From Bradyrhizobium sp. B124 (GTDB lineage: Bacteria > Pseudomonadota > Alphaproteobacteria > Rhizobiales > Xanthobacteraceae): DNA of 64,000 bases. Below the pieces are notes generated by a model. That model did no database searches and was not told the DNA's origin. It saw only the letters and a program-made list of their open reading frames with translations. Position 1 is the first letter of the stretch, and each line of letters opens with the position of its first letter. The stretch is from positions 4,778,001-4,842,000 of the forward strand of contig NZ_CP152413.1 of assembly GCF_038967635.1 (NCBI RefSeq). Reading direction: 5' to 3'. This document shows positions 56,903 to 64,000 of this stretch, piece by piece. The position numbers and the translations under genes were made by a program.

Positions 56903-57529
56903 TCAATCCAGCTTCGCCTCCATGCCCCGCTTCGTCGCCGGGCGGGCCATCAGCGTCTCGTACCAGCGCTTGACGTTGGGGAAATCGGCCAGATCGACCT
57001 TGTGGCGCGGATGGCGCCAGGCCCAGCCGAGGATGGCGAAATCGGCCACCGACAGATCGCCGGCGACGAAATCGCGGCCATCGAGCCGGCGGTCCAGCAC
57101 GCCGTAGAGCCGCCGCGTCTCGGCCATGTAGCGCTTCAGGCCGTAGGCGCGGTCCTGCTCGTTCTCCAGCGCGATGAAATGGTGCACCTGGCCCGGCATC
57201 GGGCCGAAACCGCCCATCTGCCACATCAGCCACTCATAGACCGGGATCCGCTCGATGAGCGTTTGCGGCAGGAACTTGCCGGTCTTCTCGCCGAGGTAGA
57301 GCAGGATCGCGCCGGACTCGAAGATGCTGACCGGCTTGCCGCCGGGACCATCCGGGTCGACGATCGCCGGGATCTTGTTGTTCGGGCTGATTGCGAGGAA
57401 GGCGGGCGCCATCTGCTCGCCCTTGCCGATATTCACCGGGATCACCTTGTAGGGCAGCCCCATTTCCTCCAGCGCCACCGAGATCTTGCGGCCGTTAGGC
57501 GTGTTCCAGGTGTGCAGCTCGATGGTCAT
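56903..57529 (-). CDS. Glutathione S-transferase
   Basis: A 208-residue cytosolic GST: thioredoxin-like N-terminal domain (about 1-82, with HTWNTPNGRKISVALEE, the cis-Pro loop NNKIPAIVD and ESGAILLYL) and all-helical C-terminal domain (about 90-200, DLSVADFAILGWAWR). The TPNGRK start is typical of the YfcG/Ure2p-like nu class, which often acts as a disulfide-bond reductase. Confidence 0.9.
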   Translation of the reverse strand: MTIELHTWNTPNGRKISVALEEMGLPYKVIPVNIGKGEQMAPAFLAISPNNKIPAIVDPDGPGGKPVSIFESGAILLYLGEKTGKFLPQTLIERIPVYEWLMWQMGGFGPMPGQVHHFIALENEQDRAYGLKRYMAETRRLYGVLDRRLDGRDFVAGDLSVADFAILGWAWRHPRHKVDLADFPNVKRWYETLMARPATKRGMEAKLD

Positions 57530-57731
57530 TTCCGCTTCCCTCGCAAGTGTTTGGCACCTGCTTTAGGGGGATTGGAACGACCGTACAACCCGCGCTTTCC
57601 GCACGCGGCTGCGCTGAAATGGCGGCGCGGGCACTGTTGACGGCGGGATTTCCCCGCTGGAATGTGCGCCAGACCGCCGATAGATTGCCGGCCGCCTGAA
57701 AGCCCCAAAGAACCCCCAAGGGAAAAAGCCT

Positions 57732-58295
57732 TTGTCCAAATCAGCCTCCCGCGCCCGCCTCGCCGAGATCATCCGCAAGCGCTCGTTCGGCCGCGGCGAG
57801 ATCACCTTGGCGTCGGGCCGCAAGAGCGATTTCTATTTCAACCTGAAGCCGACGATGCTCGATCCCGAGGGCGCGGCGCTGCTCGCCGAGCTCACCTATG
57901 AGGCGCTGAAGGACGACCGGCTCGATTTCGTCGGCGGGCTCGAGATGGGCGCGGTGCCGCTCGCCGGCGCCATCGCGCAGCTGTCATGGCTGAAGGGTCA
58001 TCCGATCGCCGCCTTCTTCGTGCGCAAGAAGCCGAAGGAGCACGGCGCGCGGCTCGCCGTCGAAGGGCTCGCCAAGGGTGAGAGCCTGGCGGGCAAGCGC
58101 ATCGTGATCGTCGAGGACGTCACGACGACAGGCGGCTCTGCGCTGAAGGCTGTGGAAGCCGTGCGTGAGGCCGGCGGCGAGATCGCGCTGGTCTTCACCA
58201 TGGTCGACCGCGAGGAAGGCGCGACCGAGACGTTTGCCGAGGCCGGCTTGCCGTTCCGCGCGCTGTACAAGGCCGGCGAGTTCCTGAAGGACTGA
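57732..58295 (+). CDS. pyrE: Orotate phosphoribosyltransferase
   Basis: A 187-residue PRTase of pyrimidine synthesis, converting orotate and PRPP to OMP. The PRPP-binding motif [18 protein letters not shown] (about 118-135), the flexible-loop lysines [11 protein letters not shown] and the N-terminal [16 protein letters not shown] are all present. It starts at TTG with AAGGGA 8 nt upstream. It is monocistronic. Confidence 0.94.
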   Translation: MSKSASRARLAEIIRKRSFGRGEITLASGRKSDFYFNLKPTMLDPEGAALLAELTYEALKDDRLDFVGGLEMGAVPLAGAIAQLSWLKGHPIAAFFVRKKPKEHGARLAVEGLAKGESLAGKRIVIVEDVTTTGGSALKAVEAVREAGGEIALVFTMVDREEGATETFAEAGLPFRALYKAGEFLKD

Positions 58296-58453
58296 CGTTC
58301 TTTCGCGGCCGGCTCCCGTCGTCGCGGCTCGCTGGATCGGCCGCGCAGCGTGCGTTTCCTGTGACGCCGTCACTCCCGATCAATCGCTCGTTTACCATCC
58401 CGCCTTAAGGTGAATCCGCCGGGGCACCTTGTCGCCGCGGCGAGGCGCGTCGG

Positions 58454-59290
58454 GTGGAGTTGGCGTTGCGTACAGAGTTGAGTGATCGGCGCATGCGGCG
58501 CCGCGTGATGCTTGCCGCCGCTGCCTTTGCGGGTTCCGTCCTGGTCGTGCCCGCTCCCGTCTCGGCCGAAGGGCTGTTCGACTTCTTCTTCGGCGGTTCC
58601 CAGAAGCAGCAGAGCCGGCAGGCCCCGCCGCAAGCCAATTTCTTCGCCGATCCGTTCGGCCTCAACCAGCAGCCGGAACGGCAGACGTCCGCACCGGTCT
58701 CGGGGACGCGCGTGGCCGGTTCCGGACCGGCATATTGCGTGCGCAGCTGCGACGGCAAGTATTTCCCGCTGACGATGCGCGGCAACGCCACGCCGGCGCA
58801 GCTCTGCCAGGCGTTCTGCCCGGCGAGCGCGACCAAGGTCTATTACGGCGGCCATATCGACAGCTCCGCCTCGGCCACCGGTGAGCGCTACGCCGACAGC
58901 GAGAACGCGTTCGCCTATCGCAAGGCGCTGCGCGCCGACTGCACCTGCAACGGCCGCGACCCGGCCGGGCTCGCGCCGGTCGACCTCGCGCTCGATGCCT
59001 CGCTAAAGGCCGGTGATGTGATCGCAACCACCGACGGCCTCGTCGCTTACACCGGCGTCCGCGTCGGCAACGAGCAGTCCTTCGACTTCACGCCGATCGC
59101 CTCCTATCCCGGGTTGACCGCGGCGGTCCGCGCCCGGCTCGGCGAAATGAAGGTCGCTCCCGTCAGCGCCGAGATCGCCAGCGACGCGCCGCTGCCGGAA
59201 ACCAGCCGCGATGTCGCGCCCTCGACACCATCGTCCGTGGTGCCGAAGGGCCATGCCGCAAAACCTGCCAAGCGGGCCGAGGCGAACTGA
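58454..59290 (+). CDS. DUF2865 exported protein
   Basis: A 278-residue protein with a basic N-terminus and hydrophobic segment (MRRRVMLAAAAFAGSVLVVPAPVSA). The DUF2865 core (about 95-160) has conserved cysteines in YCVRSCDGKYFPL and LCQAFCPA, and a CTCNG later. It probably forms disulfides in the periplasm. Function unknown. GTG at 58454 (GAGGCG upstream) or ATG at 58493 could be the start. Confidence 0.85.
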   Translation: MELALRTELSDRRMRRRVMLAAAAFAGSVLVVPAPVSAEGLFDFFFGGSQKQQSRQAPPQANFFADPFGLNQQPERQTSAPVSGTRVAGSGPAYCVRSCDGKYFPLTMRGNATPAQLCQAFCPASATKVYYGGHIDSSASATGERYADSENAFAYRKALRADCTCNGRDPAGLAPVDLALDASLKAGDVIATTDGLVAYTGVRVGNEQSFDFTPIASYPGLTAAVRARLGEMKVAPVSAEIASDAPLPETSRDVAPSTPSSVVPKGHAAKPAKRAEAN

Positions 59291-59308
59291 CGGCTTCGAG
59301 CTCGCCAC

Positions 59309-59740
59309 TCAGCGCGCCACGATCACGCCGATCACGTTCGGCGCGGCCATGTATTTCTCCTCGATTGCGGCCCGCGCGGCGGCGCGGTTCTCCGGATTGA
59401 GGAGGCCGCGCTTCTCGGCGAGGATCATCCAGCAATAGCCCCACCAGTCGGTCAGCATGCCGTGATCGTCGACGAGGTCGTAACCCTGCTCCCCGGCGAA
59501 GATGCGCGCATGCGCCTCATCGAGCGAGTCGAGCCAGGCGTGATCCTCGTTCGAGAACAGCTCGTCGCTGAAATCATCCGTGGTGTAGCCCCAGATCGAC
59601 ATGCAGACCGCATTGAACTCGCGGTCGAGCTGGTCGTCGTCGATCGGCTGGCGCCGCGAGGCCTGGTGCAGCCGCGACAGCGACCGCGCGAAATCGGCAA
59701 TCCGGGTCAGAGCGAATTGATCAAAGGCGATGGTGGACAT
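59309..59740 (-). CDS. Hypothetical protein
   Basis: A 143-residue acidic, soluble protein with no recognised domain. Notable are ICMSIWGY-like and DWWGYCWMILAEKRGLLN segments rich in Trp/Tyr. A GAGGA sits just before the ATG chosen; the frame extends 72 bases upstream without support. It is convergent with the DUF2865 gene. Confidence 0.65.
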   Translation of the reverse strand: MSTIAFDQFALTRIADFARSLSRLHQASRRQPIDDDQLDREFNAVCMSIWGYTTDDFSDELFSNEDHAWLDSLDEAHARIFAGEQGYDLVDDHGMLTDWWGYCWMILAEKRGLLNPENRAAARAAIEEKYMAAPNVIGVIVAR

Positions 59741-59869
59741 GTAGTCCTCGCGGAGACTGAGAGACCATAGATATTGTGTCGGCGCAGGCGCCGAATCACA
59801 ATGATATATCAAAGACTTGCTAAAGTGTTCTTAATTCGTTCTAGTTGGTTTATGGTCGTCCCTCAGGGC

Positions 59870-60268
59870 GTCGTCCTGGCGAAGGCCAGGACCCATTACC
59901 CCGGATGGTCGCCGTCTTGCGAGCTTGGGCCAAACCATGAGCGCTGCAGGCAGCTACTACGTCTACGTCCTCGCAAGCCGCCATCACGGAACGCTTTACA
60001 TCGGCGTCACCAACGATGTCAGCGCGCGGCTTGAATTGCATCGTTCGGGCCGAGGCTCCAAGTTCGTCTACAAATACCAGATCTTCCGGCTCGTTCACCT
60101 CGAGGAATTCGCCACACCGCAGGAAGCGATCGCCCGCGAAAAGCAGCTGAAGTTCTGGAAGCGCGATTGGAAGATCAAGCTGATTGAAGCGGACAATCCG
60201 GATTGGAACGACCTGTCGGGCCTCATCTGACTATTGGGGTAATGGGTCCTGGCTTTCGCCAGGACGAC
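59870..60268. repeat. Family A palindromic repeat carrying a gene between its arms
   Basis: Left arm GTCGTCCTGGCGAAGGCCAG (59870-59889) and right arm CTGGCTTTCGCCAGGACGAC (60249-60268) are the same arms that elsewhere enclose only 65-80 bp. Here they enclose a complete GIY-YIG gene. The left core CGAGCTTGGGCCAAACC resembles CGAAGCTGGGCCCCAGC of the 52606 copy. The unit therefore looks like a repeat with cargo. Confidence 0.85.
59937..60230 (+). CDS. GIY-YIG nuclease-family protein
   Basis: A 97-residue single-domain nuclease of the UvrC/YhbQ-like type. The GIY equivalent YVY is at 8-10, YIG at 21-23, the catalytic Arg at 31 (VSARLELH) and the metal-binding Glu at 68 (AREKQLKFWKRDWK). It is followed at 4 bp by the right arm of a family A repeat, and the left arm ends about 45 bp before it. 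Such small genes are multicopy in rhizobia. ATG at 59937 is preferred over one 12 bases earlier. Confidence 0.9.
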   Translation: MSAAGSYYVYVLASRHHGTLYIGVTNDVSARLELHRSGRGSKFVYKYQIFRLVHLEEFATPQEAIAREKQLKFWKRDWKIKLIEADNPDWNDLSGLI

Positions 60269-60322
60269 GACGGTGGCAGCAGCGAGCATTATAGCCCCGT
60301 CACCTGCGTATGCCGCCCAACA

Positions 60323-60370
60323 AAGCAATTGGGCCGCTGACTAAGTCAGCGGCCCGTTGAAAATTGCTTC
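60323..60370. repeat. Strong hairpin, GGGCCGCTGAC stem
   Basis: GGGCCGCTGAC-TAA-GTCAGCGGCCC (60331-60355) is a perfect 11-bp stem with a 3-nt loop, extended by outer arms AAGCAATT / AATTGCTT. It could be a terminator-like structure or the end of a small RNA. The following stretch to 60508 has lower GC and no gene. Confidence 0.55.
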
Positions 60371-60508
60371 GGAATGAAATGCGTCGGAGCTGGAAAAATG
60401 TGCCCGCCCCACGAGCGACAGGTGTGTTTGTAAAGAACTTGTTAAGGCTTGGAAATCCGTATCACTCCGGTGTTCGCGATCGCGCGTGCAGGCCCGCTGC
60501 ACGGCCAC

Positions 60509-60742
60509 CTAATTCGCGGCGGACAGCAATTTGTCACCGCAGGCATTCGCGTAGAACTTGCCGCCGCATTGCCGCTTGATGGCGGCACAGCGCGCGGCCG
60601 GCGAGGCGTTCTGCGCCACGCTGAAGCTGCAGCTCAGGCCGTCGGCGCTGCGGCCCGGCTTGCCCGCTGCATAGGCTGCGCTGGTCGCCGTGATGCACAC
60701 CATGAGCAACGCCGCGGCCGCGATCTCGATCAGGAGTCTCAT
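60509..60742 (-). CDS. Small exported Cys-containing hypothetical protein
   Basis: A 77-residue protein with a signal peptide (MRLLIEIAAAALLMVCITA, cleavage near AYA-AGK) and a 48-residue mature part with four cysteines (LSCSF, ARCAAIKRQCGG, ANACGD), suggesting two disulfides. GGAGGA lies 7 nt before the ATG. The upstream extension of the frame is rejected. No family recognised. Confidence 0.72.
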   Translation of the reverse strand: MRLLIEIAAAALLMVCITATSAAYAAGKPGRSADGLSCSFSVAQNASPAARCAAIKRQCGGKFYANACGDKLLSAAN

Positions 60743-60951
60743 CACGCATCCTCCGCCAGATTGTCGCAAAATCCCGGCTTTCACGGCCGATCGTAACACC
60801 GGCGACGACGGTTCCGAAGGCCCCTGAATCGGCCCGGTCCTTGCATAAAATATCGGCAGCGCTAGGCACGGCAACGCTTCGGGCGGTTTCGGTTGCCATG
60901 CAACGCGCGTATCATCGACTTGGGGCATGATCCGGACAATATGATCGCATC

Positions 60952-63498
60952 ATGATCCGGAAGTCTGAACGGCAGGGATTGAGCGCTTTGCACGAACAAA
61001 CACACTACCCGGCATTGAACCAGCCGATCGACGAGCTGGCGCTCACCGAGATCAAGGGCGCGATCCTCGCCAAGCTCCGGCTGGCGATCGGCAAGGACGC
61101 CACCGTTGCGACCAGGCGCGACTGGTACAAGGCGGCGGCGCTGGCGCTGCGCGACCGCATCGTGCACCACTGGCTGACGGCCGAGAAGCAGACCTACGAC
61201 GCCGGCTCCAAGCGCGTCTATTATCTCTCGCTCGAATTCCTGATCGGCCGCCTGTTCACCGACGCGCTGAACAATATGGGATTGCTGCCGCTGTTCGAGG
61301 CCGCGCTCGGCGACCTCGGCGTCGATCTCTCGGACCTGCGCAAATGCGAACCGGACGCGGCGCTCGGCAATGGCGGCCTCGGACGGCTCGCGGCCTGCTT
61401 CATGGAGAGCATGGCGACGCTGGCGATCCCCGCGACCGGCTACGGCATCCGCTACGATTTCGGCCTGTTCCGCCAGATCATGAACCAGGGCTGGCAGCAG
61501 GAATATCCCGACGAGTGGCTCGCCTTCGGCAACCCCTGGGAATTCCAGCGGCCGGAGGTGGTCTACAACGTCCACTTCGGCGGCCATGTCGAGCATGTCG
61601 ACGACCGCGGCCGCGATCGCGCCACCTGGCATCCGGCGGAAACCGTCGAGGCGATGGCCTACGACACGCCGATCGTCGGCTGGCGCGGCCAGCACGTCAA
61701 TGCGCTTCGCCTCTGGTCGGCGCACGCCCCCGACCCGCTCCAGCTCGACGTCTTCAACACCGGCGACTACGTCTCGGCGAGCGCCGAGCAGGCGCGCGCG
61801 GAAGCGATCTGCAAATTCCTCTATCCGAACGACGAGAGCGCGGCGGGCCGCGAGCTCCGGCTGCGCCAGGAATATTTCTTCGTCTCGGCCTCGCTGCAGG
61901 ATCTCGTGAAGCGGCATCTCGCCTCCGACGGCGGCCTGCGCAACCTCGCGCAGAAGGCGGCCGTGCAGCTCAACGACACCCATCCGAGCCTTGCGGTCAC
62001 CGAGCTGATGCGCATCCTGGTCGACCTGCACAATTTCCGCTGGGACGAGGCCTGGAAGATCACCGTCGCCACCCTGTCCTACACCAATCACACCCTGCTG
62101 CCGGAAGCGCTCGAGACCTGGCCGGTCGAATTGTTCGAGCGGCTCTTGCCGCGGCATCTCGAGATCATCTACCGCATCAACGTGGCCCATCTCGCGCTCG
62201 CCGAGGAGCGCTTCCCCGGCGACATCGAATACCGCGCCTCGGTCTCGCTGATCGACGAGCGCAGCGGCCGCCGCGTGCGGATGGGCCAGCTCGCCTTCGT
62301 CGGCTCGCACCGCATCAACGGCGTCTCCGCGATGCATTCCGACCTGATGAAGGAGACCGTGTTCCACGACCTCCATCATCTCTATCCGTCGCGCATCACC
62401 AACAAGACCAACGGCATCACCTTCCGCCGCTGGCTGATGCTGGCCAACCCGCGGCTGACCGCGCTGCTGCGCGAGACCTGCGGCGAGGCCGTGCTCGACG
62501 ACTTCTCGCTGCTCGAGCGGCTCGAGCCCCACTCGAGCGACCTGGAATTCCAGAAGCGCTTCCGCGACGTCAAGCATCACAACAAGCTGGCGCTGGCGCG
62601 GCTGATCGGCGAGCGCAACCACATCAAGGTCGACCCGTCGGCGCTGTTCGACGTGCAGATCAAGCGCATCCACGAATACAAGCGGCAGCTGCTCAACATC
62701 CTGGAAACGATCGCGCTGTATCACGCGATGAAGGATGATCCGGCGGCGAACTGGGTGCCGCGCGTAAAAATCTTCGCGGGCAAGGCGGCGGCGAGCTACC
62801 GCTACGCCAAGCTGATCATCAAGCTGATCAGCGACGTCGCCGAAATCGTCAACAACGACGCCTCGCTCGGCGGCAGGCTCAAGGTCGCCTTCCTCGCCGA
62901 CTACAATGTCAGCCTCGCCGAGGTGATCATCCCCGCCGCCGATCTCTCCGAGCAGATCTCGACCGCCGGCATGGAGGCCTCGGGCACCGGCAACATGAAG
63001 CTCGCGCTGAACGGCGCGCTGACCATCGGCACGCTCGACGGCGCCAATATCGAAATCCGCGACAATGTCGGCGAGGAGAACATCGCGATCTTCGGCCTCG
63101 AGGCCGGCGACGTCATGGTCCGCCGCAAGCAGGGGCTCGATGCCAGCGACGTGATCGGCAAATCGCCGCGGCTCGAGCGCGCAATCCGCGCCATCGAGAG
63201 CGGCGAGTTCTCGCCGGGCGATGCCGCGCGCTTCGCCTCGATCGGGCACGCGCTGCGCTACCTCGATCACTACATGGTCTCGGCCGATTTCGATTCCTAC
63301 TACGACGCGCAGCGCGGCATCGACGCGCGCTGGCAGGTGCCCCCGGCCTGGACCCGCGCCTCGATCCTCAACGTGGCGCGCATGGCATGGTTCTCCTCCG
63401 ACCGCACCATCCGCGAATATGCCGAGGACATCTGGCACGTGCCGGTGCATCCGAGCGCCTCGCCGCAGCTCGACAACCAGCGCGAGGCGAAGGGGTAA
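60952..63498 (+). CDS. glgP: Glycogen/starch phosphorylase
   Basis: An 848-residue GT35 phosphorylase releasing glucose-1-phosphate from glycogen. The PLP-lysine region EASGTGNMKLALNGALTIGT (about 670-690) and the N-terminal YYLSLEFLIGRLF are intact, and length is normal. The chosen ATG lies in the second of two CATGATCCGGA direct repeats (60926 and 60950), and no clear ribosome site is visible, so the start is uncertain. Other glg genes are not in the window. Confidence 0.94.
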   Translation: MIRKSERQGLSALHEQTHYPALNQPIDELALTEIKGAILAKLRLAIGKDATVATRRDWYKAAALALRDRIVHHWLTAEKQTYDAGSKRVYYLSLEFLIGRLFTDALNNMGLLPLFEAALGDLGVDLSDLRKCEPDAALGNGGLGRLAACFMESMATLAIPATGYGIRYDFGLFRQIMNQGWQQEYPDEWLAFGNPWEFQRPEVVYNVHFGGHVEHVDDRGRDRATWHPAETVEAMAYDTPIVGWRGQHVNALRLWSAHAPDPLQLDVFNTGDYVSASAEQARAEAICKFLYPNDESAAGRELRLRQEYFFVSASLQDLVKRHLASDGGLRNLAQKAAVQLNDTHPSLAVTELMRILVDLHNFRWDEAWKITVATLSYTNHTLLPEALETWPVELFERLLPRHLEIIYRINVAHLALAEERFPGDIEYRASVSLIDERSGRRVRMGQLAFVGSHRINGVSAMHSDLMKETVFHDLHHLYPSRITNKTNGITFRRWLMLANPRLTALLRETCGEAVLDDFSLLERLEPHSSDLEFQKRFRDVKHHNKLALARLIGERNHIKVDPSALFDVQIKRIHEYKRQLLNILETIALYHAMKDDPAANWVPRVKIFAGKAAASYRYAKLIIKLISDVAEIVNNDASLGGRLKVAFLADYNVSLAEVIIPAADLSEQISTAGMEASGTGNMKLALNGALTIGTLDGANIEIRDNVGEENIAIFGLEAGDVMVRRKQGLDASDVIGKSPRLERAIRAIESGEFSPGDAARFASIGHALRYLDHYMVSADFDSYYDAQRGIDARWQVPPAWTRASILNVARMAWFSSDRTIREYAEDIWHVPVHPSASPQLDNQREAKG

Positions 63499-63590
63499 TC
63501 CCGGGATGCGGAAATCGATTACGTCCGACATCATTGAATCCGGCACGATAGCCCGCGATATAGTCAGTGAACTTCACGCAGTCATTGCGA

Positions 63591-63663
63591 GCGAAGCGAA
63601 GCAATCCATCGCGCGGCTATGCGGATCGATGGATTGCTTCGTCGCTTCGCTCCTCGCAATGAC
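63591..63663. repeat. Palindromic repeat, GTCATTGCGAGCGAAGCGAAGC family
   Basis: GTCATTGCGAGCGAAGCGAA and the inverse TTCGCTCCTCGCAATGAC with GAAGCAATCCATCG / CGATGGATTGCTTC. It lies between glgP and the thioesterase gene. Same family as 10501. Confidence 0.87.
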
Positions 63664-63685
63664 GAGCAAGTATTCAAGGTAATTC

Positions 63686-64000
63686 ATGCTCACCAAGGCT
63701 CCGCACCTTTTCGATGAAGCCACCGCTGTGACTGCCGGCGACAGCCGCTGGCAGGGACGAACCAGCCCGGATTACTGGGCGTTCGTCGGCCCGTTCGGCG
63801 GCTGCACCGCCGCGACGATCCTGCGCGCCCTGATGCAGCATCCGCAGCGCGCGGGCGATCCGCTGGCGCTGACGGTCAATTACTGCGCGCCGGTCGCCGA
63901 GGGCGTGTTCGATCTCGATGTCCGCCTAGTCCGGGCCAACCGCTCGAGCCAGCACTGGTCGATCGAGATGACGCAAGGCGGCGGCGAGGTCACGACCTTG
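63686..64000 (+). CDS. Acyl-CoA thioesterase (TesB-like hot-dog fold), 5' part only
   Basis: The first 105 codons are present; the gene runs off the window end. The residues (RWQGRTSPDYWAFVGPFGG, LTVNYCAPVAEG, RANRSSQHWSIEM) match the N-terminal hot-dog domain of TesB-like/4HBT_3 thioesterases, which cleave acyl-CoA to free acids. AAGG lies a few bases before the ATG. Confidence 0.8.
   Translation, partial: MLTKAPHLFDEATAVTAGDSRWQGRTSPDYWAFVGPFGGCTAATILRALMQHPQRAGDPLALTVNYCAPVAEGVFDLDVRLVRANRSSQHWSIEMTQGGGEVTTL

Noticed and set aside
60862..63546. An 894-codon open frame antisense to glgP
   Set aside because: Mirror frame caused by high GC and codon bias; the glgP strand has all family motifs.

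Overview
The window looks like a chromosomal segment of a Bradyrhizobium-type alphaproteobacterium (Nitrobacteraceae, close to Rhodopseudomonas). The evidence is very high GC, an aerobic benzoyl-CoA (box) cluster with a BoxR/BzdR-type regulator, a CYP199A-type P450, many periplasmic binding proteins, and dense palindromic intergenic repeats. No tRNA, rRNA, CRISPR array, transposase or prophage gene was seen.

Layout. 1-1.2 kb: the last codons of a ParE-like toxin and an alpha/beta hydrolase. 1.2-8.2 kb: the benzoate module on the minus strand (benzoate-CoA ligase, alpha/beta hydrolase, BoxC, BoxB) with divergent boxR. 8.2-12.0 kb: an IclR regulator divergent from a single-component Rieske oxygenase and a glutamine-synthetase-like ligase. 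11.86-12.65 kb: a roughly 397-bp tandem duplication leaving remnants of the ligase and of livF. 12.6-17.4 kb: a LivKHMGF importer. 17.4-25.3 kb: a DUF805-like membrane protein, an ECF sigma factor with SnoaL-like tail plus a small partner, an MFS exporter, NDH-2, a secreted tannase/feruloyl esterase and a small NTF2-like protein. 25.4-33.6 kb: AraC/isochorismatase pair, orphan LivK-type binding protein, CYP199A-type P450 with divergent MarR, and feruloyl-CoA synthase with divergent MarR. 33.8-44.1 kb: an atzF gene and an opposing operon (family 5 ABC importer, atzG-atzE-atzH, GntR) matching the lower cyanuric-acid/1-carboxybiuret pathway without atzD. 44.4-46.9 kb: an APH-like kinase and a UgpB-like binding protein. 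47-52.6 kb: a TRAP-type binding protein in an operon with two sensor kinases and a response regulator. 52.8-64 kb: polA, LysE-family exporter, GST, pyrE, DUF2865 protein, hypothetical gene, GIY-YIG nuclease inside a palindromic repeat, small Cys-rich secreted protein, glgP and the start of an acyl-CoA thioesterase gene.

How it fits together: most of the first 33 kb serves uptake and CoA-dependent breakdown of lignin-type aromatics (benzoate, para-substituted benzoates, ferulate/coumarate, esters), each module with its own local regulator and recognisable operator-like palindromes. The 34-44 kb block serves nitrogen scavenging from urea-like compounds.

The most interesting items are a GIY-YIG gene held between the two arms of a repeat that elsewhere in the window is empty; a PolA whose four proofreading carboxylates are all replaced; a sensory operon with a TRAP receptor but no permease; a ligase-Rieske pair suggesting gamma-glutamylation before ring oxidation; and a palindromic repeat inserted in frame into an ABC ATPase.
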